A stretch of 64,000 nt of DNA. Origin: Bradyrhizobium sp. CB1650. Its GTDB lineage: Bacteria; Pseudomonadota; Alphaproteobacteria; Rhizobiales; Xanthobacteraceae. The notes beneath the pieces are model-generated. The model saw only the letters and a program-made list of their open reading frames with translations, was not told the DNA's origin and did not search any database. The stretch covers positions 8,709,501 through 8,773,500 of the forward strand of contig NZ_CP121695.1 in assembly GCF_029761915.1 (NCBI RefSeq), read 5' to 3'. Shown piece by piece: positions 17,789 to 26,669 of the stretch; the first letter of the stretch is position 1, and each line of letters opens with the position of its first letter. The position numbers and the translations under genes are program-made.

Positions 17789-19368
17789 GCGGGGCGTACG
17801 TTCCAGAAGACGGCGGTGCCGTCGAGAATGCCGGTGATGCTCTTGCGATAGGCGGTCGGCTGCTTGTACAGGCCGATCGGAATATAGGGAATCTCCTCGA
17901 ACGCCAGCGCCTGGATCTGGCGGCAGATGCGCTGCTGTTCGGCGAGCTCGGGGGCAGCCAGCCACTCGCCGCGCAAGCCCGCCATCTTCTCGCTCGCATA
18001 CCAGCCGGCGACCTTGCCCTCGCCGCGCAGATTGGTGTTGCCGGCCGGGTTGAGCCAGTCGATGCCCTGCCAGTTGGCGACCGCGGCACTCCAGCCGCCC
18101 TGCGCAAGCGGCTCCTTCTTGAGCTGGCGCTGCAACACGACGGCGAAATCGAGCCCGGCATATTCGACATTCATGCCGGCTTTCCGCAAGGAGTCGACGG
18201 CGATCTCGCCGAGCGGCTTCTGCGCCAGCGAGTTGGTTGGAACGAGCAGCACGATCTTCTCACCGTTGTAGCCGGCGGCCTTCAGATCTGCCTTGACCTT
18301 GGCGTAGTCGCGCGGGCCGCGGAACACGTCGAGGCCGACCTCGCTCGCCATCGGCGTGCCGGGCGCGAAGTAACCGATCGGCGAAACCTGATAGGCCGGA
18401 TCGACACCGGCGACCGCAGTCATGAAGGCGGACTGATCGATCGCACCCAACAGTGCGCGGCGGATGGCGGGATTGTCGAATGGCGGCTGAAGATGGTTGA
18501 GGCGCAGCATGCAGGCGTAGCCTCTGGGATCGAGGATCCGCGTCTCGATGTCGCCGGCCGCCTTGAGCACCGGCAAGAGATCGTGCGGTGTCGTCTCCTG
18601 CCAGTCCTGCTCGTCGGTCTGAAGCGCAGCGACGCCGGTGCCGGCATCGGGCGTGGTGGTCCAGACCACGCGGTCGTAGTGCACGATCTTCGGCCCCGCC
18701 GTCCAGTCCGGCTTGCCGTCGGTGCGCGGCCGGTAGTGCTCGAACTTCGCATAGGCGTTGCGCGCGCCCTGCACGCGCTCGTCGGCAAGGTAGCGGAACG
18801 GGCCGCTGCCGACGACCTCGGTCAGCGGCTTGAACGGATCCTGGCTCGCCAGCCGCTCCGGCATCATGAAGCAGGCGTTGATCGCGGCCTTGCCGAGCGC
18901 CTGCGGCAGCAGCGGGAACGGGCGCTTGAGACGGAAGCGGATGGTGCGGTCGTCAGCGGCCGACAGTTCGTCGGTCGCCTCCATCAGCTCGCCGCCAAAG
19001 CCGTCGCGCGCCGCCCAGCGGCGGATGCTCGCGACACAATCGCGGGCGAGCACGCGCTCACCGTCATGCCAGAACAGACCTTCGCGAAGGGTGAGGTCCC
19101 AGTGGAGCCCGTCGTTGGAAATGGCGTGGCCCGCCAGCATCTGCGGCGAGACCTGCAGCGATGAGCTCATGCCATAGAGCGTGTCGTAGACCATGAAGCC
19201 GTGGTTTCGCGACACCTGCGCGGTCGAGTAGATCGGGTCGACGAAAGCAAGGTCGATCACCGGGATGAAACGCAGCGTGGTCTGTTCCTCGGCGCGCAGG
19301 ATCCCCGGCAGCGACAGGGCCGGCGCGGCAGCCGCGGCTTTGAGCAGGGAGCGGCGAGAGATCGGCAT
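17785..19368 (-). CDS. ABC transporter substrate-binding protein, peptide/nickel (SBP_bac_5) family
   Basis: The 527-residue protein has a Tat-like signal, MPISRRSLLKAAAAAPALS with the twin-arginine motif, and the DppA/OppA fold (GLHWDLTLREGLFWHDGE, VGSGPFRY, NTNLRGEGKVAGW). Family members bind peptides, nickel, opines or glutathione-like compounds. No DppBCDF permease or ATPase lies near it, so it is an orphan receptor that must use a transporter elsewhere. It is the second-last gene of the leftward ureide operon and is coupled to the deaminase gene. Confidence 0.88.
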   Translation of the reverse strand: MPISRRSLLKAAAAAPALSLPGILRAEEQTTLRFIPVIDLAFVDPIYSTAQVSRNHGFMVYDTLYGMSSSLQVSPQMLAGHAISNDGLHWDLTLREGLFWHDGERVLARDCVASIRRWAARDGFGGELMEATDELSAADDRTIRFRLKRPFPLLPQALGKAAINACFMMPERLASQDPFKPLTEVVGSGPFRYLADERVQGARNAYAKFEHYRPRTDGKPDWTAGPKIVHYDRVVWTTTPDAGTGVAALQTDEQDWQETTPHDLLPVLKAAGDIETRILDPRGYACMLRLNHLQPPFDNPAIRRALLGAIDQSAFMTAVAGVDPAYQVSPIGYFAPGTPMASEVGLDVFRGPRDYAKVKADLKAAGYNGEKIVLLVPTNSLAQKPLGEIAVDSLRKAGMNVEYAGLDFAVVLQRQLKKEPLAQGGWSAAVANWQGIDWLNPAGNTNLRGEGKVAGWYASEKMAGLRGEWLAAPELAEQQRICRQIQALAFEEIPYIPIGLYKQPTAYRKSITGILDGTAVFWNVRPA

Positions 19369-19380
19369 CGAACAAAACTC

Positions 19381-20700
19381 CTAGAGCGCGAATCGGGCGA
19401 GGCGGCCGATCGGTGCGCCCAGCACCTCGTCGTCGCGCATGACGGTGTGGCCGCGGACGATGGTTGCGACCGGCCAGCCGGCGATCTTCTTGCCGGCGAA
19501 GGGCGTCCAGCCGCAGGGCGAGACGATCCAGGATTCCTCGATCGTGCGCTTCGCCTTCATGTCGACCAGGGTGAAATCGGCATCGTAGCCGGCCGCGAGC
19601 CGTCCCTTGCCGACGAGGCCGTAGACGCGGGCGGGACCGGCCGCCATGAGATCGACGAGGCGCGACAGTGACAGCTTGCCGGCATTGACGTGATCGAGCA
19701 TCACGGGGACGAGCGTCTGTACGCCGGTGAGCCCAGCCGGGCAATCCGGCCACGGCAGCTCTTTGGCCGCGCGCGAATGCGGCGCGTGATCGCTGCCGAT
19801 GGTATCGACGATGCCGTCGCGCACAGCGGCCCAACTCGCCTCGCGGTGACGCGACCCACGAATGGGCGGGTTCATCACGCCAAACCCCTTGAGCGTGTCG
19901 TAGCAGTCCGGCGCGACCTGCGTGAGATGATTGACCAGCACCTCGACGGTCGCGACGTCGCGATAGTCGCGCAGATAGCTCAGCTCCTCCGCCGTGGAGA
20001 CGTGGAGGATGTGCGCGGGCCGTCCGGTCTTGCGTGCCAGCGCCATCAGGCGGCGGGTGCCGAGAAAGGCGCATTCCTCGTCGCGCCATTCCATGTGGGA
20101 GCGATGCGGCATGCCGCGTGAAAACATCGGTTTGCGGGCCTGGAGGCGATATTCGTCCTCGCTGTGGAAGGCTATGCGGCGGCGGCCGGCGCGCATGACC
20201 TTTTCGAGATGCTCGTCGTCCTCGACGAGCAGGGACGCGGTCGAGGAACCCGCAAAAACCTTGATGGCGCAAACGCCGCTCTCGCTCTCGAGATGCGCGA
20301 GCTCGCCGATATTGGTCTTGGCGCCGGCGATGTAGAGGCCGATGTCGCAAAAGCTCTGCGCCTCGGCGAAGCCGCGCTTCCAGTCGAGCCGTTCTTGGTC
20401 GGCGATCGGCGGGTTGGTGTTGGGCATGTCGAACAGCGTGGCGATGCCGCCCAGCACCGCGGCACGGGTGCCCGTGCTCAGCGTCTCCACCGCGGGATCG
20501 CCGGGATCGCGCAGGTGGACGTGGCTGTCGATCAGGCCGGGCAGGACGTGCAGGCCGCTCGCGTCGATCACGTGATCTGCGGTATCGGACGCGTTTGCCG
20601 AGAGCGTCGCGATGCGCCCTCCGGAGACGCCGACATTGGCCGTTTCCTCACCCCAGGGGGTAACGCAGGCACCATTCCTGATCAGAAGGTCAAAGTTCAT
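19381..20700 (-). CDS. Cyclic amidohydrolase (dihydroorotase/allantoinase/hydantoinase family)
   Basis: The 439-residue protein has a complete binuclear cyclic-amidohydrolase site: H60 and H62 in DSHVHLRDPG, carbamylated K147 in AIKVFAG, H179, H233 in ILHVSTAEE and D304 in IGSDHAPH. The HLRDPG wording is dihydroorotase/allantoinase-like, but its neighbours (carbamoylase, racemase, binding proteins) argue for catabolic opening of a hydantoin or other cyclic ureide rather than pyrimidine synthesis. ATG 20700 is preceded by a GAGAGG box. The frame extends upstream only as overlap with the racemase gene, which ends 10 bp before. Confidence 0.85.
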   Translation of the reverse strand: MNFDLLIRNGACVTPWGEETANVGVSGGRIATLSANASDTADHVIDASGLHVLPGLIDSHVHLRDPGDPAVETLSTGTRAAVLGGIATLFDMPNTNPPIADQERLDWKRGFAEAQSFCDIGLYIAGAKTNIGELAHLESESGVCAIKVFAGSSTASLLVEDDEHLEKVMRAGRRRIAFHSEDEYRLQARKPMFSRGMPHRSHMEWRDEECAFLGTRRLMALARKTGRPAHILHVSTAEELSYLRDYRDVATVEVLVNHLTQVAPDCYDTLKGFGVMNPPIRGSRHREASWAAVRDGIVDTIGSDHAPHSRAAKELPWPDCPAGLTGVQTLVPVMLDHVNAGKLSLSRLVDLMAAGPARVYGLVGKGRLAAGYDADFTLVDMKAKRTIEESWIVSPCGWTPFAGKKIAGWPVATIVRGHTVMRDDEVLGAPIGRLARFAL

Positions 20701-20710
20701 CGTCCACCTC

Positions 20711-21367
20711 TCACGCTCCCAGCAGAACCGCGCCGATCGCAGCTGCCACCGCCTGTTGCGTCGGCTCGACCACGGGCACACCGATCGCCTCGGCAATCGG
20801 CGCACGATGCGAAGCCATGCCGGCGCACCCCATCACCACGACATCCGCGCCGCGCTGGCTGACCAGCGCTCGTCCGGCTTCGATCAATCGGCCGCGAATG
20901 TCAGCGCCGACCGTTTCCGCGGCGCTGGCGCCGACCGACCAGCTTCCGGCATAGCGGGCCTCTAAGCCCATCTGCCGTACCATGCGCTGCTGGCGGCGGA
21001 TGCTCGACGGCGACAGCGCGATGACGCCGAAGCGCTCGCCGAGCGTCAGCGCGCGCAGGATGCCCCATTCGGCGATGCCCATCACCGGACGGCCGCCGGC
21101 CGCCTCGCGCACCGCATGCAGGCCGGGATCGCTGAAGCAGGCGAGCACGAAGGCATCGGCGTCGTCGCGCGCGACGCGGCCTACGAGCGGCATGACCACG
21201 CTGTCGGCGTCACGCTGCGAGGTGATGCTGGGCGGCCCCTCGGCAAGGCCTTCCACGGTGATCTCTGGCCCGCCGGCGATCCTGAGCGGCGCGACCGCGT
21301 CATCGATGGCAGCCGTCACCGACGCGGAGGAATTCGGGTTGATCACCAGGATGCGGCGGCGGGTCAT
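20711..21367 (-). CDS. Asp/Glu/hydantoin racemase-family protein
   Basis: The 218-residue protein has the paired-cysteine architecture of hydantoin racemase: Cys77 in VLACFSDPGLHA and Cys181 in VVMGCAGM, about 104 residues apart, plus the VINPNSS phosphate/carboxylate loop at 8-14. In characterised HyuE racemases the two cysteines take the proton from opposite faces of the substrate. ATG 21367 gives the usual MTRRRILVINPN start; a GTG at 21379 overlapping the preceding stop is possible. It would racemise the L-form of a 5-substituted hydantoin so that a D-specific enzyme can finish it. That role is inferred from family and context. Confidence 0.82.
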   Translation of the reverse strand: MTRRRILVINPNSSASVTAAIDDAVAPLRIAGGPEITVEGLAEGPPSITSQRDADSVVMPLVGRVARDDADAFVLACFSDPGLHAVREAAGGRPVMGIAEWGILRALTLGERFGVIALSPSSIRRQQRMVRQMGLEARYAGSWSVGASAAETVGADIRGRLIEAGRALVSQRGADVVVMGCAGMASHRAPIAEAIGVPVVEPTQQAVAAAIGAVLLGA

Positions 21368-21375
21368 GGCACGGC

Positions 21376-22260
21376 TCACCGATTGCCTGCCTCATGGCGC
21401 AGGAAGTTGGCCACGATTGCCTCGCCGGTGGCGATCCAGAGGTCCGGACAGGATTTGGCGTAGGTCAGGAATTCGCGCAAGAGGCGCAGCCGCATCGGGC
21501 GGCCGCTGCATTGCGGATGCAGCACCGTCGTCACCATGGCGCCCCAGTCCCTGACCTCGTCGAGTTCGTCCCTCCAGAGCGAGAGCACATGCTCCTTGGG
21601 GAAGATCGAGCGCGGGCTGAAGCGCGCGGAGAGGCCGTGCATCCAGTCGTCATAGCTCGCGGTCACCGGCAGCTCGATCGTGCCCGGCTTGCCGTCGGCG
21701 AGACGATGCCGGTAGGGACGCACGTCGTCGCGGAACGATGAGGTATAGACGATGCCGTGACGCACCAGCGCGGCGCGCAGCTCCTCGGTGAACTCGCCAT
21801 AGGGCGCGCGATAGCCGATCGGCTTGACGCCGAGCCGGCGTTTCAGCGCTTCGAAACCGCGCTCCAGCTCCTCCTCGATCCAGGGATCGCCGGGATCGGG
21901 CAAGAGATGATGATAGCCGTGATGGCCGATCTCGTGGCCGGCCTTGAGGATGGATTCGGCCATGGCCGGATGCGCATCGACCGACCATCCCGTGACGAAG
22001 AACGTCGCCTTGAGATCGAGCTGGTCGAGCAGCTCCAGCAGCTTCGGCGTACCGACGCGCGCCTCGTAGCCGCCGTAGCTCATGGTGATCAGGCGCTGCG
22101 CATGCACGGCGTCCTTGCTGGTCCAGGCGCTTTCCGCGTCGACATCGAACGACAGGAACATCGCCGACTTATACGGGCTCGGCCAGGGATAGTTGGGAGC
22201 GGGATCCGCGGTGTTGGCCGGAACGAGCGGAATGCTTTGAAGTGCCTTACTGTCCAGCAT
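21376..22260 (-). CDS. Polysaccharide-deacetylase-fold protein (PuuE/NodB type)
   Basis: The 294-residue protein carries the NodB-homology core: the metal and catalytic aspartates in MFLSFDVDAE (39, 41), the ATFFVTGWSVD strand, and the histidine motif HEIGHHGYHH at 109-118. It has no signal peptide, so it is cytoplasmic. Cytoplasmic members include the PuuE allantoinase and imidase-like enzymes that open cyclic ureides and imides without a classical binuclear site. In this operon that role is more likely than sugar deacetylation. The start overlaps the binding-protein gene by 14 bp, with GGAGAAGG as ribosome site. Confidence 0.82.
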   Translation of the reverse strand: MLDSKALQSIPLVPANTADPAPNYPWPSPYKSAMFLSFDVDAESAWTSKDAVHAQRLITMSYGGYEARVGTPKLLELLDQLDLKATFFVTGWSVDAHPAMAESILKAGHEIGHHGYHHLLPDPGDPWIEEELERGFEALKRRLGVKPIGYRAPYGEFTEELRAALVRHGIVYTSSFRDDVRPYRHRLADGKPGTIELPVTASYDDWMHGLSARFSPRSIFPKEHVLSLWRDELDEVRDWGAMVTTVLHPQCSGRPMRLRLLREFLTYAKSCPDLWIATGEAIVANFLRHEAGNR

Positions 22261-23059
22261 TGATGGTCGCCTTCTCCAGTCCGTTGTCGTTCAGTTTCCA
22301 CTTGGCAAGCAGCGCGCGATAGGTGCCGTCGGCGATCAGCGCGTCGACCGCCTCCACCATCGCCTGCTGAAGTGCCTTTTCCTTGACCGGCAGAGCAATG
22401 CCGGTGAACTGCTGCGCGATGGGCTCGCCGACCGGCGCATAGGCGCCGGGCTCGAGGTCCATGATGTAGGGCAGCGTCTCGTTGCCCTGGGCGGCGGCGT
22501 CGATGCGACCCTGCCTGAGCTGGGTGCGGGCGTCGGCCGAGCCGTCGGTGCCGATGAACTGAATCGGATTGCTGCCGCAGTTCTTCTCGCTCCACGCCGC
22601 GATCTGCGCCGGGAACATGGTGCGGCGGCTGGCGCCGACCTTCTTGCCGCAGAGCGCTGCCGCATCCTTGAACTCCGCCTTGCGCGACTGCTGCACGAAG
22701 AACTGCGGACCGCTGCGCAAGTAATCGACGAAGGACGCGATCTCGTGCCGGCTGGCATAGTCGGTGAAGCCGGACAGAATCGCGTTGACCCGCCCCGTCG
22801 CTATCGAGGGCATGAACTCGGCGAAACTGGTTTCCTGCCATTCGATCTTGACGCCGAGCTTGCGACCGAGCGCCTCGCCGAAATCGATGTCGAAGCCGGA
22901 CAGCGCATTGGTGGCGGGATCGCGAAACTCCATCGGCGGATAGTTCGGCACCAGCGCCACCTTGATGCTGCCGCGCTGGGCGATCTCGGCGGGCAGCTCC
23001 ATCGCTGCCGCCGAAGCCGTCGTGGCGCAAATCAGCGCCGCTGCCACCAACACTCTCAT
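22247..23059 (-). CDS. Amino-acid-type ABC transporter substrate-binding protein (copy 2)
   Basis: The protein (270 residues) has a Sec signal (MRVLVAAALICATTASAAA) and the bacterial SBP family 3 fold: NYPPMEFRDP, GFDIDFGEALGRKLG, and IEWQETSFAEFMPSI. Family 3 proteins bind amino acids, opines and small cyclic compounds such as ectoine. It shares obvious similarity along its length with the binding protein at 24692-25519 (ELPAEI..., PMEFRDPAT, PQFFV). It follows the ATPase gene by 17 bp. An upstream GTG at 23068 is an alternative start. Confidence 0.9.
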   Translation of the reverse strand: MRVLVAAALICATTASAAAMELPAEIAQRGSIKVALVPNYPPMEFRDPATNALSGFDIDFGEALGRKLGVKIEWQETSFAEFMPSIATGRVNAILSGFTDYASRHEIASFVDYLRSGPQFFVQQSRKAEFKDAAALCGKKVGASRRTMFPAQIAAWSEKNCGSNPIQFIGTDGSADARTQLRQGRIDAAAQGNETLPYIMDLEPGAYAPVGEPIAQQFTGIALPVKEKALQQAMVEAVDALIADGTYRALLAKWKLNDNGLEKATINAGQ

Positions 23060-23076
23060 TGTCAACACGCCCCCAT

Positions 23077-23841
23077 TCAGATCACCGCAGAGAGAAAAGC
23101 CTTCGTGCGCGCCTCGCGCGGCGCACCGAGCACGTCCGAGGCGCTCCCGGACTCCACGATCGCACCCTGGTCCATATAGACGACGCGGTCGGCGACCTCG
23201 CGCGCAAAGCCGAGCTCGTGCGTCACCACCATCATGGTCATGCCGCTTCGTGCGAGCTCCTTCATCACCGCCAGCACCTCGCCGACGAGCTCCGGGTCGA
23301 GCGCGCTGGTCGGCTCATCGAACAGCATCAGCATCGGCTTCATCGCGAGCGCACGGGCGATCGCGACGCGCTGCTGCTGCCCGCCGGAAAGCTGCGCGGG
23401 ATACCAATCGGCCTTCGCGGAAAGTCCGACGCGACGCAGGAGCCCGACCGCCTCGGTGCGCACCTCTTCGAGCTTGCGACCTTGCACCTGGAGCGGGCCC
23501 TCGGTGATGTTCTCCAGCGCGGTCTTGTGCGGGAACAGGTTGAAGCGCTGGAACACCATGCCGGTCTTCAGCCGCTGCCGCGCGATCTGCGGTTCGGTCA
23601 GGCGGCGCAGCCGGCCGCCCTCTTCGCGGACCCCGAGCAGTTCGCCGTCGAGCCAGATGCCGCCGCTGTCGATCGCGGTGAGCTGGTTGATGCAGCGGAG
23701 CAGCGTGGTCTTGCCCGAGCCGGAGGCGCCGATCAGGCACATCACCTCGCCGGGCCAGACGTCGAGCGAGACGCTCTTGAGAGCCTGAAACTCTCCAAAA
23801 TTCTTGCTGACGGAGCGGATCGCGACGAGGGGTTTTGTCAT
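23077..23841 (-). CDS. Amino-acid ABC transporter ATP-binding protein, GlnQ-like
   Basis: The 254-residue ATPase has Walker A GASGSGKT (38-45), signature [15 protein letters not shown], Walker [15 protein letters not shown] and the [14 protein letters not shown]-loop. It lacks a TOBE domain, as polar-amino-acid importers do. It is coupled by a 4-bp overlap to the permease gene upstream and energises import for one or both flanking binding proteins. Confidence 0.93.
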   Translation of the reverse strand: MTKPLVAIRSVSKNFGEFQALKSVSLDVWPGEVMCLIGASGSGKTTLLRCINQLTAIDSGGIWLDGELLGVREEGGRLRRLTEPQIARQRLKTGMVFQRFNLFPHKTALENITEGPLQVQGRKLEEVRTEAVGLLRRVGLSAKADWYPAQLSGGQQQRVAIARALAMKPMLMLFDEPTSALDPELVGEVLAVMKELARSGMTMMVVTHELGFAREVADRVVYMDQGAIVESGSASDVLGAPREARTKAFLSAVI

Positions 23842-24695
23842 CGGGCGAACTGCATTGTGCCGCGGGCAAAGCGTCGCTCGAGCAGCATCTGGAGCGGCGT
23901 CAGGATGGACACGACGAGCAGGTACCAGAGCCCGGCGACGATCAGGAGCTCGATCACGCGCGAATTGGCATAGTAGATGTTTTCCGCGTTGTGCAGCACC
24001 TCCGGATACTGGATGACGCTCGCAAGCGACGTCGCCTTCACCATGCCGATGAATTCGTTGCCGAGCGGCGGGATCACCACGCGCATCGCCTGCGGCAGGA
24101 CGATCCGGCGCAGCGCGCGCAGCCGTCCCATGCCGATCGCCTGCGCCGCTTCATACTGGCCGATATCGACCGACAGCATGCCGGCGCGCATCACCTCCGA
24201 CGTGTAGGCGCCCTGGTTGATGCCGAGCCCGAGCAGAGCCGCGAGGAATGGCGTCATGACGTCGACCGCCCGCGCGGTCCACAGGCCGGGAATACCGATG
24301 GTCGGAAACACCAGCGCGAGGTTGAACCACAACAGGAGTTGCAGGATCAGCGGCGTGCCGCGGAACAGCCAGGTGTAGCCGGCGGCCACCGACTTCAGCA
24401 CCGGATTGGGCGACAGCCGCATGATCGCCACGACGATCCCGAGCACGATGCCGAGCACCATCGCAAGCACGGCCATCACCATGGTGTTGGCGATGCCCTC
24501 GAGAATGACTTTCGCGGTCAGGAAGCGGCTGACATAAGACCATTCGATCTGGCCGTTCGCGAAAGCACGCGCGATCGCCGCCAGCACCACGACGATCAGG
24601 GCCGCGCTGAGCCAGCGAAACCAGTGCGGCTCGCGCGCGATCCGCATCCCGGACAGATCGGGAAAACCCTCCGCGAGGGCGGACGCCGGCTTCAT
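23838..24695 (-). CDS. Amino-acid ABC transporter permease, HisM/GlnP-like
   Basis: The 285-residue protein begins with a long N-terminal cytoplasmic arm, then five or so membrane helices, with the family start [16 protein letters not shown] and the EAA loop [23 protein letters not shown]. Only one permease is encoded, so it probably works as a homodimer. ATG 24695 overlaps the stop of the binding-protein gene (ATGA). Confidence 0.92.
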   Translation of the reverse strand: MKPASALAEGFPDLSGMRIAREPHWFRWLSAALIVVVLAAIARAFANGQIEWSYVSRFLTAKVILEGIANTMVMAVLAMVLGIVLGIVVAIMRLSPNPVLKSVAAGYTWLFRGTPLILQLLLWFNLALVFPTIGIPGLWTARAVDVMTPFLAALLGLGINQGAYTSEVMRAGMLSVDIGQYEAAQAIGMGRLRALRRIVLPQAMRVVIPPLGNEFIGMVKATSLASVIQYPEVLHNAENIYYANSRVIELLIVAGLWYLLVVSILTPLQMLLERRFARGTMQFAR

Positions 24696-25519
24696 TGCGG
24701 GGCCGCATTCAGCATGGGCTGGGCGACCGCGTTCGCGCCCAAGCCCCATTTGTCGAGAATCGCCTTGTAGGAACCATCAGCGATCATGGCAGCGAGCTTT
24801 TCCGTCACCACCTCGCGCAAGGCCGCATCGTCCTTGCGGAACATGATGCCCTGATAACCCTTGGCGAAGGGCTCGCCGACGACGCGGTATTTGCCGATCT
24901 CCTGCGATTGCGCGTAAGGCAGGGTCTCGCTGCCCTGGACGGCGGCATCGATGCGGCCCTGCTTGAGCTGGTTGCGGACGTCGATCGAATTCTCGCCCGG
25001 CACGTACTGGATGGCAGCCTTGCCTATCGCCTCGCAATTCTGCTTGCTCCATTTCTCGATCTCGACCGGGAAGCTGGTGCTGCGCGTGGTGCCGACCTTC
25101 TTGCCGCAGAGATCGGCCGCGGCCTTGGCCTCACTCTCCGCCATGACGAAGAACTGCGGGCCCGTCGTCAGATAGTCGATGAAATCGGCGGTCTCCCGCC
25201 GCGAGGCGCGGTCCGAGATGCCGGAGATGATGAAATCGGCGCGCTTGGTCTGAAGTGACGGGATCAGCTCGGCGAACGGTGTCTCGCTCCAGACGATCTT
25301 GAGACCGCCGAGCCGCTTGGCGAGCTCGTTCGCCAGATCGATATCGAGCCCGACCAGCTCGCTAGTGGCGGGATCGCGATATTCCATCGGCGCGTAGGTC
25401 GAGTTGACGGTGAGCCGCAAGCTGCCTGCCTGCTTGATCTCCGCCGGAAGCTCGGCCGCCTGCACGGAGGCGGCAGCGGCAAGCGCCGCCAGAGCGAGAG
25501 AAAGCGAGAGGCGTGTCAT
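24692..25519 (-). CDS. Amino-acid-type ABC transporter substrate-binding protein (copy 1)
   Basis: The 275-residue protein has a Sec signal (MTRLSLSLALAALAAAASV ending in QAA) and the SBP family 3 pattern (YAPMEYRDPAT, GLDIDLANELAKRLG, PFAELIPSLQTKRAD, SYKAILDKWGL). ATG 25519 is chosen because the longer frame runs antiparallel through the carbamoylase. It is the paralogue of the protein at 22247-23059. The ligand is not known; candidates are hydantoins or N-carbamoyl or D-amino acids, by context. Confidence 0.9.
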   Translation of the reverse strand: MTRLSLSLALAALAAAASVQAAELPAEIKQAGSLRLTVNSTYAPMEYRDPATSELVGLDIDLANELAKRLGGLKIVWSETPFAELIPSLQTKRADFIISGISDRASRRETADFIDYLTTGPQFFVMAESEAKAAADLCGKKVGTTRSTSFPVEIEKWSKQNCEAIGKAAIQYVPGENSIDVRNQLKQGRIDAAVQGSETLPYAQSQEIGKYRVVGEPFAKGYQGIMFRKDDAALREVVTEKLAAMIADGSYKAILDKWGLGANAVAQPMLNAAPQ

Positions 25520-25560
25520 GTCAGCTCCTTGGACCTGCGCCGCGACCGGCCGTTTGAAAA

Positions 25561-26517
25561 TCAATCCGCGTCGGGAACGGCCGGCTCGATGACGCCGGCG
25601 CGTTCGGTGATCACCCTGTATTGCTCGGGCCGCCGGTGGGCGGCGAAATTGAACATCTTGTCCTTGCCCTGGCGGCAGAGGTCGAGATCGATGTCGGCGA
25701 CAATCACCTCGTCGGCTAGCGTCTCTGCCTGCGCGACGATGCGGCCGTTGGGATCGACGATGCAGGAGCCGCCGATCAATCCGGAGCCGTCCTCTTCGCC
25801 GGCCTTGGCCACCGAGATCGCCCAGGTCGCGTTCATGTAGGCGTTGGCCTGCGTCACCAGCGTCGAATGGAAGGTACGAAGTGCGGCGTCTTCGCTGGTG
25901 CCGCCATTGGGATCGTAGGCGGCCGAATTGTAACCGATACAGACGAGCTCGACGCCTTGCAGGCCGAGCACGCGCCAGGACTCGGGCCAGCGGCGATCGT
26001 TGCAGATCATCATGCCCATGACGGCGTGGCCCCAGGCCGAGCCGGCGCGGAAGGCCGGGAAGCCGAGGTCGCCATATTCGAAATAGCGCTTCTCGAGCTG
26101 CTGGTAGCGCGCACCCGGCCGCGGCTCGACCGAGCCGGGCAGGTGCACCTTGCGATAGCGGCCGAGAATCTCGCCGTCGCGATCGACCAGGATCGCGCAA
26201 TTGTAGCGGCGGCCGTCCGCCGTCTGCTCGGCGTAGCCGACATAGAAGCCGACACGCAGCGCCCGCGCGCGCTCGAACAGCTTTGCCACGGCCGGATTCG
26301 GCATGCCGCGCTCGAAATACTGGTCGAGCGCCTCGCCTTCGAGCAGCCAGCGCGGAAAGAAGGTGGTGAAGGCAAGCTCGGGAAACACGACAAGGCTTGC
26401 ACCTCGGCTGGCCGCTTCCTCAAGCAACGCGAGCATCCGTCCGAGCGTATGCGCGCGCGGATCGGATTTTTGCGTCGGCCCCATCTGGGCGGCGGCGGCG
26501 CGAAGGACACGAACCAA
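25561..26517 (-). CDS. N-carbamoyl-D-amino-acid hydrolase (D-carbamoylase), nitrilase superfamily
   Basis: The 318-residue protein has the full Glu-Lys-Cys catalytic set of the carbon-nitrogen hydrolases: Glu47 in VVFPELAFTTFFPRW, Lys123 in RYRKVHLPG and Cys172 in GMMICNDRRWPE. The FFPRW, LEKRYFE-x-GDLGFP and CNDRRWPE segments are those of Agrobacterium-type D-carbamoylases, which convert N-carbamoyl-D-amino acids to D-amino acid, CO2 and ammonia. A TTG at 26517 is chosen: GGAGG lies five bases upstream and Glu47/Cys172 then fall at the family's usual numbers. It is the first gene of the leftward operon, divergent from a LysR gene. Confidence 0.9.
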   Translation of the reverse strand: MVRVLRAAAAQMGPTQKSDPRAHTLGRMLALLEEAASRGASLVVFPELAFTTFFPRWLLEGEALDQYFERGMPNPAVAKLFERARALRVGFYVGYAEQTADGRRYNCAILVDRDGEILGRYRKVHLPGSVEPRPGARYQQLEKRYFEYGDLGFPAFRAGSAWGHAVMGMMICNDRRWPESWRVLGLQGVELVCIGYNSAAYDPNGGTSEDAALRTFHSTLVTQANAYMNATWAISVAKAGEEDGSGLIGGSCIVDPNGRIVAQAETLADEVIVADIDLDLCRQGKDKMFNFAAHRRPEQYRVITERAGVIEPAVPDAD

Positions 26518-26652
26518 AATTGCCTCCAATCTGTGCGCAGTGCTGCCTCAATGGGCGAATGAACCCCTTGATACAGCGTGCAAATCCGCTGCCATTACGC
26601 GGAAGCGGGGCTGCAAAAGCAATTCGTTCTGCTATGATCTTTTGCCCAAGAG

Positions 26653-26669
26653 TATAATCAGCAGTTATA
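26653..26669. promoter_or_regulatory. Candidate LysR operator overlapping the lysR start codon
   Basis: TATAA-TCAGCAG-TTATA is a perfect 5-bp inverted repeat with the T-N11-A core of LysR boxes. Its last base is the first base of the LysR ATG. Position in the divergent carbamoylase/LysR region suggests autorepression plus control of the operon. Confidence 0.45.

Noticed and set aside
19381..20700. Biosynthetic dihydroorotase (pyrC)
   Set aside because: The active-site wording fits, but the operon of carbamoylase, racemase, deaminase and binding proteins points to catabolism; no other pyrimidine-synthesis gene is present.
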